Below are positions 48,812 through 58,885 of a stretch of 64,000 nt of DNA, one piece after another. The notes beneath the pieces are model-generated. The model was not told where the DNA came from. It saw only the letters and a program-made list of their open reading frames with translations, and did no database searches. The stretch lies in assembly GCA_965183855.1 (NCBI GenBank), contig CBCYMI010000010.1, positions 1 to 64,000 on the forward strand, given 5' to 3'. Every line of letters begins with the position of its first letter. Within the stretch, counting starts at the first letter, position 1. The stretch is from CBCYMI01 sp965183855 (GTDB taxonomy: Bacteria; Pseudomonadota; Alphaproteobacteria; Caulobacterales; Maricaulaceae). Both the position numbers and the translations under genes were made by a program.

Positions 48812-49696
48812 TTATGATCCTGAACTTTGATTAAATGTATTAAAAACAGGTGTGAGAGCTTTAACAGGATCTTGATCCGTTCGATAGCTAAAAAATAAAA
48901 ATCCAGCCTGTTCTGAAAGAGATTTCATACGTCGCTGATGTGTTTTAAAACAGGCTTGATATTCTGATTTAAGGGTTTCTGTACGTCCAATGACAAAACG
49001 TGAATGATGTGAGACAGGGGAGATGAATTCAACTCGTCCCTGATAGGGAAATTCTCCTTCGGCAGGATCATAAATCTGAATTAGGATCCCTTTGATTTTT
49101 TGTTTTGAAAACCGATCAAGGGATTGTTTGATCTTAGTCAGGGATTCATACCCGTCTGTGATTAAAACACAGAATTGATTGCGAGAGGTCAATAAGGATA
49201 AATCCTGATATGTTTGCGCATTATGCTCAAGATGATCACAAAATTTCTTCAAGCCCATTTGTCCAAAACTAGCGGGTATTTTTCCGATCAGACCGACCTG
49301 TTCATATCCTTTTTCTAGCAATAAAGCCAAGACCAGAATGGTTAAAAATGCGATTTGCTTTTTATCTGGGTATTGTTTGGAAGAGCGCCAATTCATTCCA
49401 GGATATGGATCGCACCAAAACCAGACGGTTTGTGCGGTTTTCCATTCATGCGTCTTGACATAAAGCTGATCACTTCTGGCTGAGCGTTTCCAGTCTATCC
49501 GCTTGGCATCTTCATGTTGATGATATTCCTGAAATTCCCAAAATAAATCACTTTTTCCCTTCATGCGACGTTTATGAGCGCCTTGTTGTATGCTATTTGC
49601 AATTTGTTTTGATTTTACAATCAATGCAGGAAGAGATTGGGTAATCTGTTTTGCAGTTTGTTTGGGAAAGCGTGATGACAGGATTGATTTAAACAT
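48812..49696 (-). CDS. DUF58 domain-containing protein
   Basis: A cytoplasmic or peripheral protein found with MoxR ATPases, 294 aa. The DUF58 motif is present: SDLFWEFQEYHQHEDAKRID followed by WKRSARSDQLYVK. A von Willebrand-like fold follows (LCVLITDG-type motif at FCVLITDGYESL). Function is not established; in several bacteria MoxR-DUF58-BatA clusters act in cofactor or metal-centre assembly or stress tolerance, but that is context only. Its start overlaps the last base of the MoxR gene's stop, and its stop is five bases from the BatA-like start, so the cluster is one transcription unit. Confidence 0.9.
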   Translation of the reverse strand: MFKSILSSRFPKQTAKQITQSLPALIVKSKQIANSIQQGAHKRRMKGKSDLFWEFQEYHQHEDAKRIDWKRSARSDQLYVKTHEWKTAQTVWFWCDPYPGMNWRSSKQYPDKKQIAFLTILVLALLLEKGYEQVGLIGKIPASFGQMGLKKFCDHLEHNAQTYQDLSLLTSRNQFCVLITDGYESLTKIKQSLDRFSKQKIKGILIQIYDPAEGEFPYQGRVEFISPVSHHSRFVIGRTETLKSEYQACFKTHQRRMKSLSEQAGFLFFSYRTDQDPVKALTPVFNTFNQSSGS

Positions 49697-50715
49697 TATA
49701 TTTCATCGAGCCTCTTTAATACATGATCTATTAATTCATCAATTCCTGACACTGATTTATTTGCAGAATAATTTAAAATAATGCGATGTCTTAATGCAGG
49801 CTTTGCCAATCTTTTAATATCATTAATATTAGGAGATAACCTTCCTTCAAACAAGGAAAGCGCTCTTGTGCCAAGCATTAAAGCCTGTCCTGCTCTTGAT
49901 CCAGGACCCCATAAAACCGATTGTTTAACCAAGTCTAAATGACTGGTTTCAGGACGTAATTCCCGAATTAGAAAAAGAATAGCATTGACAACACCTTCAC
50001 CAATTGGCAGGCGACGAACCAGGGTTTGAAATTCTATTAATTGTTTGAAACTAAGCTGTTTTTTAACCTTCATTTCATCTGAATGTGTTGTTTTAATTAA
50101 GACTTCTTTTTCAGATTCTAAGTTTGGATAAGATAGATTGATTTGATATAAAAAACGATCTAATTGTGCTTCTGGTAATGGATAGGTTCCTTCTTGTTCA
50201 ATTGGATTTTGGGTTGCAAGAACGTGAAAGGGGGTGGGTAGTTTATGATGTACTCCTGAAATGGTTACTTCATATTCTTGCATGGCTTGTAAAAGAGCAG
50301 ATTGCGTTCTTGGGCTTGCACGGTTAATCTCATCTGCCATTAAGAGCTGACAAAACACAGGTCCTTGAATAAATCGAAAAATTCGTTTTTTCTGTTGATC
50401 TTCTTCCAAAACTTCCGAACCTGTAATATCATAAGGCATTAAATCAGGTGTAAATTGTATTCGACCATTTTTAAGCCCCATGGTTTGTGCGGTATGGTGT
50501 ACTAATCGTGTTTTTGCAAGTCCAGGAGCTCCTGTTAATAATGCGTGTCCACCAGAAAGCAGGGTAATCAAGGTTAGTTTAAGAACTTCTTCCTGTCCAA
50601 TAATGACAGTTTTAAGAGCTTCAAAACAGGATTGTATTTTTTCAGAAGCATGCAGTATTTCATCTAGCAAAACCTGTTCTTGTTTGCTGGTTAAATCAAG
50701 AGATGTTTTTGTCAT
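49696..50715 (-). CDS. MoxR-family AAA+ ATPase
   Basis: An ATP-driven chaperone-like protein that works with von Willebrand-type partners. In the 339-aa sequence, Walker A is GAPGLAKT (~58-65) and Walker B is LLMADEINRASPRTQSALLQ. The sensor region has ATQNPIEQEGTYPLPEAQLD, a hallmark of MoxR proteins. It opens the four-gene cluster DUF58 / BatA-DUF4159 / amidotransferase-like. The last two genes of that cluster are broken here, so the system may no longer be functional even though this ATPase looks intact. Confidence 0.95.
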   Translation of the reverse strand: MTKTSLDLTSKQEQVLLDEILHASEKIQSCFEALKTVIIGQEEVLKLTLITLLSGGHALLTGAPGLAKTRLVHHTAQTMGLKNGRIQFTPDLMPYDITGSEVLEEDQQKKRIFRFIQGPVFCQLLMADEINRASPRTQSALLQAMQEYEVTISGVHHKLPTPFHVLATQNPIEQEGTYPLPEAQLDRFLYQINLSYPNLESEKEVLIKTTHSDEMKVKKQLSFKQLIEFQTLVRRLPIGEGVVNAILFLIRELRPETSHLDLVKQSVLWGPGSRAGQALMLGTRALSLFEGRLSPNINDIKRLAKPALRHRIILNYSANKSVSGIDELIDHVLKRLDEI

Positions 50716-51166
50716 ATGTAATTCTTTTTCTGTAAAATAAAAATATTATTATGTTCAAAGACAATATTATGTTCAAAGTGAGTTTTAAAAATCAAGTGAA
50801 TTATAAAATGATTTCTCTATTTTTACATAGCTTCTTTTACTTATGGTGCATTAAAATAGATTTAGATAGAATAAAAAACTTAATATTTTCCTGTTTTTTA
50901 TGAAATAAGTCTTAAAAAACAATTCAGGTTAAATGCTTTTATATTAGGAAAAATCCATTAAAAATAGAGTATATATAAGCGCAATCGGCAAGAAAAGAAG
51001 TGCTTTAAAGAGGAGGTGTGTTATATTATGTGAGAAATAGGAGCTGTAAATTTCAGAAATATTCTCTTTAAAAAAGGAGGATGGAGTTTATATGAAAAGA
51101 GATAGCTAGTTTATGTAAAAGGATTTATGAATTCATATAGGATTTAAAAAACATATTGGATAAACC
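50716..51166. other. Divergent intergenic region, about 450 bp
   Basis: Spacer between the MoxR gene (minus) and the CCA-adding enzyme (plus). It contains a direct repeat ATATTATGTTCAAAG at ~50746-50778. It should hold both promoters. No gene was seen. Confidence 0.45.
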
Positions 51167-52441
51167 ATGATTCCGCGATTAATACCGAAACAGCATCAAT
51201 GGTTAAATGCCAAACCATGTCAAGCCATTATGCATGCTCTTTCACCGAAAAAACACCCAGTTACAGCACGATATGTTGGTGGCTGCATCAGAGACTCCAT
51301 TTTAGGAAAACCCGTTAAAGATATTGATATTGCAACTTGTTTTCATCCTGAACAAATCATGCAATTTGCACAAGAATATCATTTTAAAACCATTCCTGTA
51401 GGCATTCAGCATGGAACGGTTTTAATTAGAATAGACCAAACCAGTTTTGAAGTAACAAGTTTAAGAAAAGATATTAAAACAGATGGAAGGCATGCCAAAA
51501 TTTCCTTTACAGAAGACTGGTTTTTGGATTCTCAAAGACGTGATTTTACGGTGAATGCCATTTATGCAGACAAGGATGGTTTTTTATATGATCCTCAAAA
51601 TGGAATTGCAGATCTTCTCAATGGAAAAATCCAGTTTATTGGTGATGCTTCTATGAGAATTCGAGAGGATTATTTAAGAATTCTCAGATTTTTCCGTTTT
51701 ATGACAGAATATGGACACAAAAACAGGCTTGATCTACAGGCTCTGAATGCCTGTCAGCACCTAAAATCAGGTTTAAATACGATTTCAATTGAACGAATTG
51801 TGGATGAATTGGGGAAACTCTTTAACCTTAAAGATCCTCGTTTTGCTTTTGAACTCATGCATCAAACGGGTGTTCTTCAGACGATTTTACCAGAAACAAA
51901 TTCAATCCATCCTTTTATAGCTTTGATTAAACATGATATTAAGAGGCAAATAATATCCGACGAAATCACCAGACTTTATGCTTTGGTATTTCATTCCTGT
52001 CAGACATTATTTGCGTTTGCAAATCGCATTAAACTTTCTCGAAAACAAAGAGCTTATCTTTTAGATTTAAATCTGGTTTTTAAAACGCTTTCAGAAAAAC
52101 CAGATTTGAAAACCTTAACATTATGGATTTATAGAGAAAAAAAACAAGCATTACTCTCAGCACTTTCTTTAAAAAACGCCTTATCACAAACGATAGAAGA
52201 AAAACAATTCTATCATGCTTGTTATACTCAAGCATTGACAATAAAACAGCCTGTTTTTCCAATTACGGCAAGAGATTTAATAAAAAAAGGTGAAAAAGAA
52301 GGAAAGATATTGGGAGAAAGCCTTCAATGGCTGGAAACCTTTTGGATTGAACATTGCTTTAAACCTGGAAAACAGGAATTATTAGCGTTTTATGAATCTA
52401 GAAATAGTTCGAGTGAAAAGGTAATTCGCAAGATTGAGTGA
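51167..52441 (+). CDS. CCA tRNA nucleotidyltransferase
   Basis: Adds or repairs the CCA end of tRNAs. The class II nucleotidyltransferase head has RYVGGCIRDSILGKPVKDID (residues ~38-57, metal-binding DxD), RRDFTVNAIY and the DGRH-like TDGRHAKISF. The ERIVDELGKL helical part follows. The 424-aa length suits a two-domain CCA-adding enzyme (cca/papD type); whether it is a poly(A) polymerase cannot be fully excluded, but the motif set favours CCA addition. The tRNA in this window already encodes its CCA end. Confidence 0.9.
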   Translation: MIPRLIPKQHQWLNAKPCQAIMHALSPKKHPVTARYVGGCIRDSILGKPVKDIDIATCFHPEQIMQFAQEYHFKTIPVGIQHGTVLIRIDQTSFEVTSLRKDIKTDGRHAKISFTEDWFLDSQRRDFTVNAIYADKDGFLYDPQNGIADLLNGKIQFIGDASMRIREDYLRILRFFRFMTEYGHKNRLDLQALNACQHLKSGLNTISIERIVDELGKLFNLKDPRFAFELMHQTGVLQTILPETNSIHPFIALIKHDIKRQIISDEITRLYALVFHSCQTLFAFANRIKLSRKQRAYLLDLNLVFKTLSEKPDLKTLTLWIYREKKQALLSALSLKNALSQTIEEKQFYHACYTQALTIKQPVFPITARDLIKKGEKEGKILGESLQWLETFWIEHCFKPGKQELLAFYESRNSSSEKVIRKIE

Positions 52442-52655
52442 AAATCTGAAAAGCAGAAATGATTTTAATATTTAATTTTGGAACAGTAAGAAAGAATCTG
52501 GGATTAATAGGAATCTGGTTCTAAACTAAAAGCAGGTCAGGAGGGGGTTGATTTTTTAAAAACGGAGACGGAAAGACAGAAAAGCATGCAAAACAGATAA
52601 GATAGCGTAAACACTGCTCGTATTTTTAAAAAATAAAGAAAAAACATGGCTAGAT

Positions 52656-53753
52656 TTAAACATTAAACCGAAAATGCATAACATCGCCATTTTGAACAAT
52701 ATAATCTTTGCCCTCAGATCTGATTTTACCAGCTTCTTTTGCCCCCATTTCTCCCTTATATTCAACATAATCCTGATAGGAAATGGTTTCTGCACGAATA
52801 AAGCCTGTTTGAAAATCAGTATGAATAACTCCTGCTGCTTCTTTGGCTGTACTGCCTTTTTTAAGCGTCCAGGCTCGTGCTTCTTTGGGACCTGCTGTAA
52901 AATAGGTTTGTAAATCCAAAAGCTGATAACCTGCACGAATTAATCGATGAAGACCTGCTTCTTCAAGACCATAAGTTTTTAGAAACTCGATTTGTTCTTG
53001 TTCATCTAGTATGGATAATTCTGATTCCATTTTGGCAGAAATAGGAATGCAAATGGTTTGTTCTTGCTTGGCATGTTGGGAGAGCTGTTTTGAATATTCA
53101 TTCCCGACCATAAGTGAGTTTTCATCAAGATTTGCAACATATAAAACAGGTTTTGTGGTAAGTAAGTGCAGGCTTTTCCATAAAGAACGATCCTCATCAT
53201 TGATACAAACCAGACGGGCAGGTGTTCCTTTTCTTAAAACATTTAGAGCTCTGTGGGATAATTCAATTAGTTTCTGAGCCTCTTTATCCTGTCCTTTTTT
53301 CTTTTTTTCAAGCCCAGGAAGTCGCTTTTCAAGACTTTCAATATCAGCAAGCATTAATTCAATTTCAACGGTTTCTAAATCTGCCAATGGATCAATCTTT
53401 TGATGAACATGGATAATATTCTCATCTTCAAAACATCTTAAGACATAAATAATCGCATCTGTTTCTCGAATATTAGCAAGGAATTGATTACCAAGCCCCT
53501 CTCCTTTGGAAGCTCCTTTAACGAGACCTGCAATATCCACAAAATTCATACGGGCTGGAATCGTATTTGCAGATTGGGCAATATCAGCAATCTTTTTAAG
53601 TCTTTGATCAGGAACCGCAACTTCACCAATATTTGGCTCAATGGTACAAAATGGAAAATTTTCTGCTTGAGCTGAAGCTGTTTGGGTTAATGCATTAAAC
53701 AGGGTAGACTTTCCAACATTGGGCAATCCTACAATCCCACATTTAAATCCCAT
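52656..53753 (-). CDS. ychF: Redox-regulated ribosome-binding ATPase YchF
   Basis: An Obg-family P-loop ATPase that binds ribosomes. Of 365 residues, the G1 loop is GLPNVGKSTLFNAL (~8-21) and the G3 motif is DIAGLVKGASKGEGLGNQFL. The G4-like NLDEN is present in place of NKxD, as expected for YchF, which prefers ATP. A C-terminal TGS domain follows (TYFTAGPKEARAWTLKKGST). It follows pth on the same strand; together they begin the ribosome-linked cluster ychF-pth-rplY-prs. Confidence 0.97.
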   Translation of the reverse strand: MGFKCGIVGLPNVGKSTLFNALTQTASAQAENFPFCTIEPNIGEVAVPDQRLKKIADIAQSANTIPARMNFVDIAGLVKGASKGEGLGNQFLANIRETDAIIYVLRCFEDENIIHVHQKIDPLADLETVEIELMLADIESLEKRLPGLEKKKKGQDKEAQKLIELSHRALNVLRKGTPARLVCINDEDRSLWKSLHLLTTKPVLYVANLDENSLMVGNEYSKQLSQHAKQEQTICIPISAKMESELSILDEQEQIEFLKTYGLEEAGLHRLIRAGYQLLDLQTYFTAGPKEARAWTLKKGSTAKEAAGVIHTDFQTGFIRAETISYQDYVEYKGEMGAKEAGKIRSEGKDYIVQNGDVMHFRFNV

Positions 53754-53939
53754 AAAACACCTTTCTGATTTTTTGTTTGGCTTGGTTCGGGTTTGATGAT
53801 TTTTTATTTTTATGTTTTTTCTGATCAGGTTTAATAGCGGATCTTATTAAACAGATTAAAGCGAGATAATCGTTCATCAAGCCAGTTAAGATGGTCAGAA
53901 TACAGGCGCTCTGGTTTTGATTGTTTATATCTCTCATTT

Positions 53940-54533
53940 TTATTTAGATCCTTTTTTCAGGCTTGCCTTTGATATTTTATCTTGGAATTCTTGGTATTTT
54001 CTGGCAATTAATACCTCAATGGATTCTATAATGACTTTTCTCGTATGTTTGATTATGCCTTCTTCTTCATCTTGAAAATCAGATAAAACATAAGATGTTA
54101 CCATGGATTTATGACCAGGATGTCCAATTCCAATTCTAATTCGTTTAAAGTCAGCTCCAATTTTACTAATAATGGAACGAAGACCATTATGCCCGGCCGC
54201 GCCCCCTCCATTTTTAAGCCTTACTTTTCCAATAGGTAAATCCAGTTCATCATGAAAGACAAAAAGATTGGATAAAGGGAGTTTGTAAAAAGAAAGAGCA
54301 GCCAGAACAGACTGACCTGATAAATTCATAAATGTTTCAGGTTTTAAAAATAAAAGACGATCCTGGTTTTGATGAATTTTAACGTGCTGGAATTGTCCAT
54401 GGAACCTGGCTATAAACTTTGGACAACCAAAATAATCTGCCAGATAATCAATCATCATAAATCCGACATTATGTCTGTTTTGTGCATGTTTTTTACCAGG
54501 ATTACCAAGACCGACAAATAAATACATCGTCAT
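53940..54533 (-). CDS. pth: Peptidyl-tRNA hydrolase
   Basis: Releases peptides from peptidyl-tRNA that fell off ribosomes. The 197-aa protein shows FVGLGNPGKKHAQNRHNVGF with the catalytic His in NRHNVG, and the FHDELDLP and GGGAAGHNGLRSI motifs. Two in-frame starts (54533 and 54527) are possible; 54533 has GGGG eight bases upstream. Downstream of rplY on the same strand. Confidence 0.96.
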   Translation of the reverse strand: MTMYLFVGLGNPGKKHAQNRHNVGFMMIDYLADYFGCPKFIARFHGQFQHVKIHQNQDRLLFLKPETFMNLSGQSVLAALSFYKLPLSNLFVFHDELDLPIGKVRLKNGGGAAGHNGLRSIISKIGADFKRIRIGIGHPGHKSMVTSYVLSDFQDEEEGIIKHTRKVIIESIEVLIARKYQEFQDKISKASLKKGSK

Positions 54534-54669
54534 TTGATCAACCCCATTTCAAAAAGAATCACCACCCATTTTTAATCCAAAACGCTCTTGAATCTTCTGA
54601 AAACAAATGCGCTTGTGTAAAACAAATTGTAACAAGAAATCTTTTGTGTTGGAAGATCCAAAAGCAGGT

Positions 54670-55314
54670 TTATGATGATGGTTCTTCCTGTTCTGTTTCC
54701 TCTGTTGGAGCTTCTGTTTCTTCTTCTACTTCTTGATCTTCTGTCAACTCAGCACGCGCTCCGACAAGTGTAACAATCGTAAAATCACGATCCTGAATGG
54801 TTGGAGATAAGTGTTCTTGTAATTGAATATGCGAAATATGTATACTGTCACCAATATCGCTTTCTTTCAGATCAACGTCAATAAATTCTGGAATTTTTCC
54901 AGCGGGACAATTAACTTCAATAGAATGCCTTACAATATTAAGACTTCCACCACGCTTAAGTCCTGGAGAAATATCTTCATTTAAAAAGCGAACAGGAATC
55001 TCAACAGCAATAATTGTATCTTCTTCCACTCTGAAAAGATCCAAATGTAAAGGTTGATCTGTAACAGGATGAAACTGAATATCTTTAACAAGTGCGGTTT
55101 GTTTTTCTTCCTGATGCTTGACCTGAATGGTTTTTGATAGAAAATGCCCCTGATTTAAAGCACGAACAATTTCATTTTCTTTAATGCAAATAGAGAGATT
55201 GCCTCTTTGTCCGCCGTAAAGAACGCCTGGAATATAACCATTATGGCGAAGGGGTTTTATCTTGTTTTTTCCAAGTTCCTCACGAACTTTGATATTAAGG
55301 GTCGTATATTTCAT
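54670..55314 (-). CDS. rplY: 50S ribosomal protein L25/general stress protein Ctc
   Basis: Binds 5S rRNA in the large subunit. The N-terminal L25 domain starts at KVREELGKNKIKPLRHNGYI, and a C-terminal Ctc extension follows (NCPAGKIPEFIDVDLKESDI). The product ends in a Glu-rich tail (EEETEAPTEETEQEEPSS). The ATG at 55314 (GAGG upstream) is preferred to the TTG at 55320; length 214 aa. It lies between prs and pth, the usual position in proteobacteria. Confidence 0.96.
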   Translation of the reverse strand: MKYTTLNIKVREELGKNKIKPLRHNGYIPGVLYGGQRGNLSICIKENEIVRALNQGHFLSKTIQVKHQEEKQTALVKDIQFHPVTDQPLHLDLFRVEEDTIIAVEIPVRFLNEDISPGLKRGGSLNIVRHSIEVNCPAGKIPEFIDVDLKESDIGDSIHISHIQLQEHLSPTIQDRDFTIVTLVGARAELTEDQEVEEETEAPTEETEQEEPSS

Positions 55315-55541
55315 GACCAAGCCTCTATAAAATCTTACCAGTTTGAAACTGCTTGCGGATTTGCTTTTAGGATAGCATGCGTGTCTTTAAAAATAGATTT
55401 CCTAAATCTCAGCATATTCTATCCGATAATCCATATCGCAAGTCAGACAAAATAAATCTGAATGCTCTATATCCCAGATGTAACAGAAGTGCAAGCCTAT
55501 TCAAACAGCTATTTTCATTATTTTAAGAGAGTTAAAGCTTT

Positions 55542-56474
55542 CTAATCAAATAATTTTGATACAGATTCATTATTTGCAATTCTTCTAATTGCCTCTCCAA
55601 TCAAGGAAGCAACAGAGAGCTCACGAATTTTCTTTGAGTGATTGACATGTGGGCTTTGTTCAATCGTATTGGTAATAATTAACTCTGATAGTTTGGAGTT
55701 TTCAATCTGTTCACAGGCAGATCCAGATAAAACACCATGTGTGGCATAGGCTGAAACAGATTTCGCGCCATGTTCAATTAAAGATTGTGCTGCATTGACT
55801 AAAGTGCCTCCTGAATCAACAATATCATCAACAATTAGACATTTGCGATCTTTAACATCTCCGATAATATTCATAACCTCAGATTGACCAGGTCCAGGTC
55901 TTCTTTTATCAACAATTGCAATATCTGCGTCAAAACATTTTGCAAGGGCTCTTGCTCTAATTAATCCTCCAACATCAGGAGAAACAATCATTAAATCCTT
56001 GGTGTCATAACTCAGATATAAATCCTGTTCAATAACGGGGGCTGTATATAAATTATCCGTTGGAATATCAAAGAAGCCCTGAATTTGTCCTGCATGTAAA
56101 TCGAGTGTCAAAACTCTGTTTGCTCCTGCTACTGCAATTAAATTTGCGGTTAGTTTTGCAGAAATTGGTGTTCTTCCTCCTGTTTTTCGATCTTGTCTTG
56201 CATATCCAAAATAGGGAATAATGGCTGTAATTCTGCTGGCGCTTGCTCTTGTTAAGGCATCAAGACAGATTAATAATTCCATTAAATGATCGTTTGCAGG
56301 CGCTGAAGTTGACTGGATGATAAAAATATCTTCTCCACGAACATTTTCATCAATTCTGACAAAAATTTCTTCATCCTTAAAGCGTTGAATTAATCGCTCA
56401 GTTAATGGAATATTGAGTTTTTGAGAAATTTCAGTTGCCAAGCTTAAATTGGCAGTTCCAGAGATAAGTTTCAT
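55542..56474 (-). CDS. prs: Ribose-phosphate pyrophosphokinase
   Basis: Makes PRPP for nucleotide, histidine and tryptophan synthesis. The frame is open to 56555, but the conserved start MKLISGTANLSLATEISQ is at 56474, with AAGGA upstream, giving 310 aa. Signature motifs are IIPYFGYARQDRKTGGRTPI, the flexible-loop KRRPGPGQSEVMNIIGDV and the PRPP-binding VDDIVDSGGTL. It lies upstream of rplY on the same strand. Confidence 0.97.
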   Translation of the reverse strand: MKLISGTANLSLATEISQKLNIPLTERLIQRFKDEEIFVRIDENVRGEDIFIIQSTSAPANDHLMELLICLDALTRASASRITAIIPYFGYARQDRKTGGRTPISAKLTANLIAVAGANRVLTLDLHAGQIQGFFDIPTDNLYTAPVIEQDLYLSYDTKDLMIVSPDVGGLIRARALAKCFDADIAIVDKRRPGPGQSEVMNIIGDVKDRKCLIVDDIVDSGGTLVNAAQSLIEHGAKSVSAYATHGVLSGSACEQIENSKLSELIITNTIEQSPHVNHSKKIRELSVASLIGEAIRRIANNESVSKLFD

Positions 56475-56675
56475 AAAAGTAACAATCCTTAAAATCCATA
56501 TAAATAGGCTGAGATAGTTTTTTATTGTTCTAAACAAACTTATCTTTTTTTTCAATATTTAAAACTTAATCTAATTTAAAAAGAAGGCTGGATTGTGGGA
56601 AAATACTGTGTTTTTCTGAAATTATGTAAATTTTATTCACTAAAAATTATGGAAACAAGGTTTGATCTTGATTAA

Positions 56676-57485
56676 TTAAGCAGGTGGTAAAAGGGAAATT
56701 GCAGAAAGCTGTAATCCTCTTTTTTGCTTGTGTTTGCAAGCAAATCGATGGCTATAAAAAAGCTCAGGTAAGGCATAGGTATCATATTCGAGAAGATGAA
56801 TGGAAGAAAGCCCAATTGCGTTTAAACGATGTATCGCATAGCCTTTTAAATCAAATAAAAACCTCCCTTTTTCAACGGAAGGAGAAAAAAATCGATGATG
56901 GCTTTTGTTTTGATTTAAGAATTGCTCACGATAGTTCAGATCCACTTCATAGGATTGTGATCCGATTGCAGGTCCAATACCAATTTCAATATTTTCTTCA
57001 AGAGCCCCAAGGCGTTTCATCGCATTAAAACTGGCTTCTAAAATACCATGAAACGCTCCTTTCCATCCCGCATGAATGGCAGCGATAATCTTGTTTTTTT
57101 TATCTGCCATTAAGACAGGAAGACAGTCTGCTGTGACAACTCCAAGAACGATATTGGAACAATTGGTAATAAGCGCGTCTGCTTTTGGGAAAAACTCAGA
57201 AAAATCCTGCTTTCGGGTCTTTTCACAAAGGGTAATTATTTGGTTTGAATGAATTTGATGCATTTGTACAAATTGCGTACAGGGCAGATTAAAATAGCGC
57301 ATTATAATTTCTATATTACGCTTGATATGATAATCTTGATCCAAAGAAGATCGACTTAGATTAAGACTGTGATAAGGAGGAGGAGAAACACCCCCTTTTC
57401 GTGTAAAAAAAGCATGTTGAATATAAGGAATACGGGTTAAGTTTTTAGCCCTTAATATCGGTGTTGTCTTTTGATCAATCTGCAT
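56676..57485 (-). CDS. pgeF: Peptidoglycan editing factor PgeF (laccase-domain/YfiH family)
   Basis: A purine-nucleoside-phosphorylase-like hydrolase thought to remove misincorporated amino acids from peptidoglycan precursors. The 269-aa protein has VVTADCLPVLM and HAGWKGAFHGILE, the metal- and substrate-binding residues of the family, and ends near RGLQLSAI, as expected. Located between prs and a MidA-like methyltransferase. Confidence 0.93.
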   Translation of the reverse strand: MQIDQKTTPILRAKNLTRIPYIQHAFFTRKGGVSPPPYHSLNLSRSSLDQDYHIKRNIEIIMRYFNLPCTQFVQMHQIHSNQIITLCEKTRKQDFSEFFPKADALITNCSNIVLGVVTADCLPVLMADKKNKIIAAIHAGWKGAFHGILEASFNAMKRLGALEENIEIGIGPAIGSQSYEVDLNYREQFLNQNKSHHRFFSPSVEKGRFLFDLKGYAIHRLNAIGLSSIHLLEYDTYALPELFYSHRFACKHKQKRGLQLSAISLLPPA

Positions 57486-57669
57486 TTTTATTCTCTGAAA
57501 GCGATCATGCTTTCATCCATTTTAAATCACTTTAAATCTGTTGTCTATTCTTGTATTCTTTTTGACTTATTTATAGATATCTATACGCTATATGATATGT
57601 CTTTTTTCTAATCTCTTTATGCCATATCTATAATCTTATACTTTGTAATAGAAAATTAGGATGCAGGTT

Positions 57670-58854
57670 TTATAGAATCTGTTTTTTAAAAGGCTGAATG
57701 AATTTAAGAGCTGTACTGGAAAGGCAAATGCATTTAAATAATTCTCCCATTTGTGAAGAAGCCGTTAATCGCCATAACTGGCGTAGAATATAATCTTTTT
57801 TTTCTGGATTTTGCTGGATTAACATTGCAGCTCTGCTTTCTATTCCATGCGCTTGTAAAAATGATTTTAAGGAAAGAGGGGCAAACTGCCCAAGACCAAC
57901 GGAACTTGCATATTCTCCAAGCATTGCAAAATTAACATGTGCGGTTAAATCTGCGATTCCAGGATTTTTAAGAGGAGGGTGTTTCTGATGTCCTTTTATG
58001 GCTTGGAGCGTTGAGCCATAAAAATGTTCAATAGAGCCATAATCAATAAAAAGAGCAAGTCCTGGATGTTGGTTAAAAATTTGTGATAATTGATCAATTA
58101 AAAGATATTGTGCAGGACAAATTTCGAAAATAGCACCTTCTTTTCCTTCTCTTAAACTTGTAGGGATTTGCTCAATATCCTTAAGAGAAAGTGGAAGAGG
58201 GCTTTGTGTAAAAATCAGGGAAGTATTCTGATTTTGATCTTCTTTAAAACAAGCGTGATGTATCTCCTTTTCTGGTTCTTTTTCATGCAATTGCTTTTTT
58301 GGATGCTCGGAAGAAGCAAGCCCAACCAGACGTTCATACCAGTTTGAGTGATGAAAAATAAATTGACGGATTGGTAAACAATCCAGAAATTCATTTCCAA
58401 GGAGAATAATGGGTGTTTTTGGAATATGTTCAATCCTGTCATACCATTGAAGTGGAAGATCAGAATGCGCGAGTTGTTTTGCTTGAATGGCTTTAAGAGC
58501 TGGACTGACTTCAATAATGGCAAGGCGCGTTGCCTGATAACAGGCTGGATTAATTTTTAGCACACGAATAATATCTGCTAACATATGCCCTGTTCCTGCT
58601 CCAAACTCAACGAGATGAAACGGATCTGGCTTGCCAAGGGCTTCCCAGGCAGAAAGCGTCCATAATCCGATAATTTCACCAAACATTTGTCCCTGCATGG
58701 GGGCGGTGATGAAATCCTTATGTGCCGAAAGAGGATCTCGAGAAGTATAATATCCATATTCAGGATGTAACAGGGCTTGCATCATGAATTGGTCAATTCC
58801 GATCCCGTTTTGTGAGCGGATTAATTCAAGAATATGGTGCTTTAATGGATTCAA
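57670..58854 (-). CDS. SAM-dependent methyltransferase, NDUFAF7/MidA family
   Basis: In eukaryotes this family dimethylates an arginine of complex I; the bacterial role is not settled. Motifs in the 394-aa protein: YGYYTSRDPLSAHKDFITAP (~32-51), GQMFGEIIGLW, the SAM motif HLVEFGAGTGHMLADIIR and ILLGNEFLDCLPIRQF. lgt ends 31 bases upstream on the same strand, an arrangement that I recall as common in alphaproteobacteria. Confidence 0.9.
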   Translation of the reverse strand: MNPLKHHILELIRSQNGIGIDQFMMQALLHPEYGYYTSRDPLSAHKDFITAPMQGQMFGEIIGLWTLSAWEALGKPDPFHLVEFGAGTGHMLADIIRVLKINPACYQATRLAIIEVSPALKAIQAKQLAHSDLPLQWYDRIEHIPKTPIILLGNEFLDCLPIRQFIFHHSNWYERLVGLASSEHPKKQLHEKEPEKEIHHACFKEDQNQNTSLIFTQSPLPLSLKDIEQIPTSLREGKEGAIFEICPAQYLLIDQLSQIFNQHPGLALFIDYGSIEHFYGSTLQAIKGHQKHPPLKNPGIADLTAHVNFAMLGEYASSVGLGQFAPLSLKSFLQAHGIESRAAMLIQQNPEKKDYILRQLWRLTASSQMGELFKCICLSSTALKFIQPFKKQIL

Positions 58855-58885
58855 AATGGACTCCCTAATTATAAATTATGAAGTT